36,386 nt of DNA from a bacterium (GTDB lineage Bacteria > Pseudomonadota > Alphaproteobacteria > Rs-D84 > CACZYB01). Numbering within the stretch: position 1 is the first letter of the stretch; each line of letters begins with the position of its first letter. The position numbers were made by a program, and so were the translations under genes. Below are positions 31,722 to 36,386 of the stretch, one piece after another. The notes below the pieces were generated by a model. The model did not search any database. It worked only from the letters and a program-made list of their open reading frames with translations, and was not told the origin of the DNA. The DNA lies in NCBI GenBank assembly GCA_024692925.1, contig JAILLX010000106.1, positions 1 through 36,386 of the forward strand. The letters run 5' to 3'.

Positions 31722-31808
31722 TTAAAAAACTCCAAACGATTCTTTTTTATTATATGTAAATATAAACGAACCCCCATAAAAAAGCAAGAAACAATTCAAA
31801 GCCAAATA

Positions 31809-32393
31809 CTACATCATTTTTACAAAATAAACTGCCATAAAAAGAAGTACAAAAGCTATAATTGTTAACATTTCAAGGTTCTTTTCAATAAACATTCTTG
31901 CATCATCACCATATTTTTTAAGCAAGAACGCAATAAAGTAATACCTTAACGCCCTTGATACCGCCGATGCGATAATAAACAAAGGAATATTCATACCGAC
32001 AACACCACTGGCGATACAAATAACCTTATATGGAAATGGGGTAAGCCCACCCGCAAACACAATCCAATAATCCCATTTTGAATACAAAGTTTTGAATTGT
32101 TCGAACATATCCTGATAATGTAAAACCTCAAGAATTTTTATACCAACAGTATCAAACAAAAATGCACCAACATAATATCCGGCAAGTCCACCTAACACAC
32201 TAAACATAAGGGCAAGCGAAGAAATGCTCCATGCCTTTTTTGGTCTTGCTAAAATCATAGGAATCATAATTATTTCGGTTGGAAATGGGAAAAATATACT
32301 ACCCAAAAATGAAACCAAAAAAAGTGTGGCAAACGCATACTTTGTTTCACTTAAATATAACACATAATCATAAGTTTTTTTTAAAATCTTCAC
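31809..32393 (-). CDS. VTT-domain (YqaA/DedA superfamily) membrane protein
   Basis: The 194-aa protein has four to five predicted membrane helices and the VTT/SNARE-associated pattern FFPFPTEIIMIPMI near the N-terminus and GGLTPFPYKVICIASGVVGM in the middle, which matches the YqaA subgroup. Related DedA proteins move or flip lipids such as undecaprenyl phosphate; the substrate of this subgroup is not known. The start is a GTG at 32393 with GGAGG 5 bases upstream. Monocistronic. Confidence 0.88.
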   Translation of the reverse strand: MKILKKTYDYVLYLSETKYAFATLFLVSFLGSIFFPFPTEIIMIPMILARPKKAWSISSLALMFSVLGGLAGYYVGAFLFDTVGIKILEVLHYQDMFEQFKTLYSKWDYWIVFAGGLTPFPYKVICIASGVVGMNIPLFIIASAVSRALRYYFIAFLLKKYGDDARMFIEKNLEMLTIIAFVLLFMAVYFVKMM

Positions 32394-32521
32394 TTAAACC
32401 TCCAAAACATAAGAAAAGTGTATTATAAAAAATTCCTAAGTCAATAAAAAACAAAAAACTCTTGCATATAAAAAAGCTATCTTGTAATCTTATAGTATAT
32501 ACTTACTTTTAGGAGGTAAAA

Positions 32522-32704
32522 TTGAGAAAAATTTTTGCATTATTTTTACTTATTATCGTTTCAGGTTGTGGGGGGACAATGTACGAGCCTGATCCCGTTG
32601 GTGTCGGCTATGATGCAAATGAATTAAAGATGTCACCTTGTGCTTGTATACAGATTGAAACAAAGCCGGGGTTGCCTGAATGGTTTATAGAAACAACAAT
32701 ATAG
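32522..32704 (+). CDS. Small lipoprotein, VirB7-like by context
   Basis: The 60-aa product starts at a TTG with a perfect AGGAGG 5 bases upstream. A signal peptide (MRKIFALFLLII) ends in the lipobox VSGC, with Cys18 as the predicted lipidated residue. The mature 43-aa part has two more Cys (CACIQ). Small size, lipidation and position directly before two VirB8-like genes resemble VirB7, the lipoprotein of type IV secretion outer-membrane cores. The sequence alone is too short to prove it. It overlaps the next gene by 25 bases. Confidence 0.6.
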   Translation: MRKIFALFLLIIVSGCGGTMYEPDPVGVGYDANELKMSPCACIQIETKPGLPEWFIETTI

Positions 32705-33528
32705 AAAACACCGAAAATAAAAAGGCTGATAATCTTTCAGTATATCCTTTCACTGTGGATGTTCCATCATTCCCAGAAAGGAAGTATTTAGTTGCAATCT
32801 ACAGATTCGCAAGGATAACTTATGTTGCACTTTTTATTGCAATGATTATTGCGATTCTTACAATACTTCGTGCTTTTTCCCGTGATATTTCCCCAAGGTT
32901 TATAAAGTGGAATGATATTGAAAATAAATATCAGTATGTAAAATCATCTTACTCTCAAAAACAAACAACTCTTTCTTATTCTCAATACCTTAACGAATAT
33001 TTCATAAGGACCTATATTTCAAAAAGATTTTCTATCTCCGAAACATCTGTCACAAACTTTAACAATTGGTGTGATTGCAGTAATAAAACCGCATCAAAGA
33101 TGGGAATATTTAACACAGACGAAGAATGTTATTTATGCCAATATTCATCTTCGAAAATATATAAATCTTTCACCGATAATGTTCAAAACGCCTACACTAC
33201 TATGGCAAACGATGGCATAACAAGGACCGTTGATATTTTGGATATAACATTACAAAGTGCATATGAAACAAACCCTGAATTATCAATTGTTGAATGGTTT
33301 TTAAATAAAACAAAACCTATATCAATTACACAAACTTTTCGTGTTGATTTTATTGTAAACGAATTTAAAAATTCTAAACCTGTATCAAGGGAAGTCTTAA
33401 TCGGATTTATAACAGTAAGTGGTAATAAAACATCCCCTCAAAAACGTGGTGTGATTAATGAAAGCTATATGTTCAATCCGAACTATGATTTAATTTTAAG
33501 AAACGGAGGATTAAATGCAAAAAGATAA
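32680..33528 (+). CDS. VirB8-like inner-membrane protein (first of a pair)
   Basis: The 282-aa protein has a cytoplasmic N-terminus of about 40 residues, one transmembrane helix (about 45-68) and a periplasmic domain. The segment LSYSQYLNEYFIRTYISKRFSIS resembles the VirB8 pattern YxLxxYVxxREtY at the start of its NTF2-like domain, quoted in part. TRTVDIL and TQTFRVDFIVNEF fit later strands. VirB8 nucleates the inner-membrane complex of type IV secretion systems. A Cys cluster (CDCSNK, CYLCQ) is unusual for the family. The alternative is a DotI/IcmL-type protein. Overlaps by 25 bases upstream and 14 downstream imply coupled translation. Confidence 0.62.
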   Translation: MVYRNNNIENTENKKADNLSVYPFTVDVPSFPERKYLVAIYRFARITYVALFIAMIIAILTILRAFSRDISPRFIKWNDIENKYQYVKSSYSQKQTTLSYSQYLNEYFIRTYISKRFSISETSVTNFNNWCDCSNKTASKMGIFNTDEECYLCQYSSSKIYKSFTDNVQNAYTTMANDGITRTVDILDITLQSAYETNPELSIVEWFLNKTKPISITQTFRVDFIVNEFKNSKPVSREVLIGFITVSGNKTSPQKRGVINESYMFNPNYDLILRNGGLNAKR

Positions 33529-34222
33529 AAAAACATTATCATTCGTTCCTCTTAAAATATCTATTGCATTGTGTCTTGTGCTAATACTATCTGCACTATT
33601 TATTGCAATATCATTTTCCGCATCATTAGAAGAAGATAATTTTAAAATTGATGGCATTGCTGTTGCCAGATTTAAAAACACAAATAACGAATTCGAAGTA
33701 ATTCCATTTAATAACGATATTCCATCAACAAGAAAACAGGAATTTATGAAAAATTATCTAAAGGAATATGTTGTAAACCGCTACACCGTATCCGGCAATA
33801 TCGAAGAAATGAATCAAAGCCTTGGTTATAACGCTCCTGATTCTTTAAATGGTGGAATTTTACTTAAATATCCAAGTTATATGGGAACGGAAAATGGGCA
33901 ACCAGTTTGGACCAGTGCATACCAGGATTTTATAAAAAATGATTTGCCTGAAATAAAGGAACTTTTGAATTCAAACACTACTCGTTCTGTCAGAATTCTT
34001 TCTGAACCAAAAAAATCCGGTGATTGGTGGAGCATTACCGTTGAATTCATATATCGCAATCCAACGACTTATTCATTATCCGTTGCACGAAAGGAAAAGT
34101 ATGAAATTCGCCTTAACATTAAATCATACGGAATAAAACAGGTTGATCAAATAAACCCATATTTCCCAGCCGGAAATGTCTTTGCAACTATAATAATTAA
34201 CATACAAAAAATAAAACTTTAA
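33515..34222 (+). CDS. VirB8-like inner-membrane protein (second of a pair)
   Basis: The 235-aa protein has the same layout as the gene before it: a short basic cytoplasmic tail, one transmembrane helix (about 12-35) and a periplasmic domain with FMKNYLKEYVVNRYTVSG, TRSVRIL and WWSITVEFIYRNP in matching order. The two are probably paralogues, as in systems that encode two VirB8 proteins. GGAGGA precedes the ATG. No other secretion gene follows; tRNA-Lys is 50 bases on. The assignment is by topology and weak motif similarity. Confidence 0.6.
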   Translation: MQKDKKTLSFVPLKISIALCLVLILSALFIAISFSASLEEDNFKIDGIAVARFKNTNNEFEVIPFNNDIPSTRKQEFMKNYLKEYVVNRYTVSGNIEEMNQSLGYNAPDSLNGGILLKYPSYMGTENGQPVWTSAYQDFIKNDLPEIKELLNSNTTRSVRILSEPKKSGDWWSITVEFIYRNPTTYSLSVARKEKYEIRLNIKSYGIKQVDQINPYFPAGNVFATIIINIQKIKL

Positions 34223-34273
34223 AAATAACTTGAAATTTTGAATAAAAGCATATAAAATACATTCTATCTTTTC

Positions 34274-34349
34274 GGGTGATTAGCTCAGTTGGTAGAGCAA
34301 CTGACTCTTAATCAGTAGGTCGGGGGTTCGGATCCCCCATCACCCACCA
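34274..34349 (+). tRNA. tRNA-Lys(CTT)
   Basis: A 76-nt cloverleaf: acceptor GGGTGAT/ATCACCC, D arm GCTC-AGTTGGTA-GAGC, anticodon stem ACTGA/TCAGT with loop CTCTTAA (anticodon CTT, codon AAG), T arm GGGGG-TTCGGAT-CCCCC, discriminator A and encoded CCA. The T loop has G where A58 is expected. Confidence 0.95.
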
Positions 34350-34426
34350 ATCTTCACAATACTAAAATTCAGGCTGGTTTTTTACATCAAAAATCACCGG
34401 TTCGATATATAAAAGAATAAAGAAAA

Positions 34427-34447
34427 GCCCCCGCACAAGGCAGAGGC
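34427..34447 (-). terminator. Rho-independent terminator of the large surface protein gene
   Basis: On the minus strand GCCTCTGC (34447-34440) pairs with GCGGGGGC (34434-34427), including two G-U pairs, around a CTTGT loop, followed by TTTTCTTT. It lies 27 bases after the stop of the gene at 34474. Confidence 0.75.
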
Positions 34448-34473
34448 ATTTTCAAAAGAAAGAAAATAAAATA

Positions 34474-36386
34474 CTAACTGTACTGTTTCTGATTATCATC
34501 CAAAATCGCACGAATCAAATCAGATCTAGTTTGATTAATATTCTTTGAAGGAAGAACATAGGACAAATCAGCTTCTGAAGGATTTTCCTTACCCTGATTT
34601 CCTGCTTTCTCCCATTGTTGAGCAGAATATGTTCCTGAAGTAACAGTCCTAGTTATAGCAAAGTTTGAAGGTTTAGCTCCTTCACTATTTGTTATAACTT
34701 CAGTAATACCATCACTAGTACCTACCGCTTTTATATTTGCGGCAGCAGAAACAGACAACTTCGAAACATCCACAGAATGAGCACCATTCATTTTTGTTTC
34801 ACGTGAAACACTACTATATACGAGTCTAGATCCAAACTTGTCTATATAATCCGGTGCATCGCCAGCAAATTCAATAACACCTCTTTGTGATCCAGTCAAA
34901 CTAATACCATTCAAATCAGATGCGAAACGAACATTAGTTAGACTCATAGATAATTCTGTCGGTGCAGAAGAACTTCTAACTCCTGTAATGTTTACATTAG
35001 ATGTATCTGTATTCATTACCAAAGCGGCATTGATGTCAAGATTATAAGCATTATTACTATAAGTATTTTCTTCATACATCGAACCTCCATTAAGGTATTC
35101 TTTTGCATTAAAAACTCCAAAATTATTTGTAAAACTCATAGTTTTCGAATTATTATAATATTTAGCAATAACAAGGTCAATATTTGTACCATATAAATTT
35201 GTTTCCTCAATATTAACACTTTCAACTTTCAAAGCCAAGGTTGGCAAATTTTCAGCTTCTGTATTTTTAATAAATTTTTCATAAAATGAAGAAATATTCG
35301 ATCCTCCAGTAATTGTACCAGAAATTGTTGTATTTGCCAAATTTTCAAATTCAACACCCCCGATAATACCACCTTGGTAAGTTTGGTTAGCATTTATACG
35401 AGTGTCTTCACCTAAGTTATAAGTTGTTTTCGACAAATCAACTTTTTTATCATTATCGGCAAACACCAAAGCTTTCTGAACAGTTTTTGCATCTACACTG
35501 TCAAAAATAGCAACATGTGATTGAACTTGAATACCAGGAACCAAATCTTTATAGAAATTATCACCAACTTGTGCATCACTATAATCAGGTTCATCAGCCT
35601 TTGCCATCAACTCCAAATTATTTTTGATAACAAATGTTTCTGCGGAAGCAGGATAAGCGGCAAAGTCAACAACACCTTCTGCTTTTCCATTTTCTGTAGC
35701 AGCAGTACGTACACTATCATATAATTCACGAAGAGCAAGAACATCGATTTCAGTTGAACCATTTGCAACCGCAACCTTAACACCTTCTACACTTGCCCAA
35801 TCAATATTTGCAATACCGGCTTCAGATGTAATTGTTGGATGAGCCTTTTGATAAGCTACTGAATTTTCATGAGCTGTATTATAAGCATTCACTGCATTTT
35901 GTGCAGTTGTATATTTTCCATCAACTGTATTATAAGCAGCATCATAAGTAGCTTTTTCATCATTAATACTTGCTTGATCATTCTTTGCAGCAGTACTCAA
36001 ACTCTTAATATTTTCAACATCATATGCATCTTTTGATTGATTGAAGATTTTATCATCCATAAAATCAGCAACAACCTTTACACCTTCTGCTAAAAGGTTA
36101 TTATAATTTTCTGTTGGAACAGCTTTTATAGCAGTAATATATGCATCACGTGCAGTCTTAAAATCACCATCTCTGTATGTTTCATACTCTGTCTTTTTCT
36201 CCAATGCAGTTGCATATTCAGTAAGAGAAGTATCTTCTGTACCAAGTGTTATTGTCTTTGTATAATCTGCAACATTATCTGCATTAGTTAAATCAGTCAA
36301 AGAATCAATTGCTGACCTTACTTCGTTAAGTTTTGTAATATATGCACTAACACCTTCTTCGTTTTTATGAGCAGAAAGAATATTAT
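34474..36386 (-). CDS. Large surface-type protein, 5' end beyond the window
   Basis: The frame is open from the right edge to a stop at 34474, giving at least 636 aa of C-terminal sequence. The TTG at 36300 is an internal Leu codon, because the frame continues upstream without a stop or ribosome-binding site. The proximal part (to about 170 residues in) is helical and rich in Ala, Lys, Asp and Tyr (DAAYNTVDGKYTTAQNAVNAY, in part), like coiled-coil stalks. The distal part is Ser/Thr/Asn/Gly-rich with beta-solenoid-like segments (TTISGTITGGSNISS, VNITGVRSSS), as in adhesins. No cysteine, anchor or known domain is seen. The C-terminus lacks an autotransporter barrel. A secreted or surface role is inferred. 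Confidence 0.7.
   Translation of the reverse strand, partial: NILSAHKNEEGVSAYITKLNEVRSAIDSLTDLTNADNVADYTKTITLGTEDTSLTEYATALEKKTEYETYRDGDFKTARDAYITAIKAVPTENYNNLLAEGVKVVADFMDDKIFNQSKDAYDVENIKSLSTAAKNDQASINDEKATYDAAYNTVDGKYTTAQNAVNAYNTAHENSVAYQKAHPTITSEAGIANIDWASVEGVKVAVANGSTEIDVLALRELYDSVRTAATENGKAEGVVDFAAYPASAETFVIKNNLELMAKADEPDYSDAQVGDNFYKDLVPGIQVQSHVAIFDSVDAKTVQKALVFADNDKKVDLSKTTYNLGEDTRINANQTYQGGIIGGVEFENLANTTISGTITGGSNISSFYEKFIKNTEAENLPTLALKVESVNIEETNLYGTNIDLVIAKYYNNSKTMSFTNNFGVFNAKEYLNGGSMYEENTYSNNAYNLDINAALVMNTDTSNVNITGVRSSSAPTELSMSLTNVRFASDLNGISLTGSQRGVIEFAGDAPDYIDKFGSRLVYSSVSRETKMNGAHSVDVSKLSVSAAANIKAVGTSDGITEVITNSEGAKPSNFAITRTVTSGTYSAQQWEKAGNQGKENPSEADLSYVLPSKNINQTRSDLIRAILDDNQKQYS

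Noticed and set aside
32522..33528. A frameshift joining the small lipoprotein and the first VirB8-like gene
   Set aside because: The lipoprotein has a complete signal and lipobox, and the next protein has its own membrane helix. A 25-base overlap is more consistent with coupled translation.
1..36386. CRISPR array, rRNA operon, prophage or intact insertion sequence
   Set aside because: No regularly spaced direct repeats, rRNA segments, integrase, transposase or phage structural genes were recognised on either strand.

Overview
The window is an AT-rich bacterial chromosome segment that looks like an uncultured alphaproteobacterium, probably from a host-associated or gut lineage (inference). 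Pointers to this are the block zinc-ribbon/DUF3426 gene - ftsE - ftsX - ydcF-like - plsC, an XRE regulator of the type common in Alphaproteobacteria, Mla-type lipid transport genes beside rluD, VirB-type secretion genes, and CCA-encoding tRNA genes. Neither edge is a gene boundary: rpsA enters from the left, and a large surface-type gene (minus strand) runs off the right.

Layout. 1-4.0 kb: 3' part of rpsA, a secreted Cys-rich repeat protein, about 700 bp without genes but full of degenerate inverted repeats, and tolB. 4.0-8.6 kb: an acyl-carrier-protein homologue that has lost its phosphopantetheine serine, the canonical acpP, ruvX, a small Cys/His-rich membrane protein, gatC, secF, and an S41 (C-terminal processing) peptidase homologue that has lost both catalytic residues. 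8.7-12.9 kb (minus): a VirB2-like pilin, then an operon read as zinc-ribbon protein, secreted unknown, rluD, mlaE, mlaF. 13.0-16.0 kb (plus): ftsE-ftsX-ydcF-plsC. 16.0-20.3 kb (minus): three consecutive large pilin-like proteins of 450-500 aa with prepilin-type N-termini. 20.4-23.7 kb: divergent LemA-like protein, XRE regulator, HIT hydrolase, Smr protein, tRNA-Thr(CGT), bactofilin and a DUF2934/histone-H1-like protein. 23.8-26.0 kb: a large secreted Cys-rich/coiled-coil protein not recognised. 26.2-32.4 kb (minus): dciA-like, metG, hemW, rdgB, dnaB and a VTT-family membrane protein. 32.5-34.2 kb (plus): a small lipoprotein and two VirB8-like proteins. Then tRNA-Lys(CTT) and the truncated surface protein.

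How they fit together: housekeeping genes (translation, replication, lipid synthesis, division, envelope maintenance) are mixed with an envelope/secretion theme. VirB2-, VirB7- and VirB8-like proteins suggest a type IV secretion system whose genes are scattered, and the pilin trio suggests a type IV/II-like filament carrying large tip or adhesin domains. The strongest unusual points are two pseudo-enzymes (serine-less ACP next to acpP, and dyad-less S41 protease), the three-pilin operon, a tRNA-Thr whose G19-C56 tertiary pair appears swapped to A19-U56, and a 515-bp inverted-repeat-bounded element upstream of the Cys-rich gene. No CRISPR array, rRNA, prophage or intact insertion sequence was seen.
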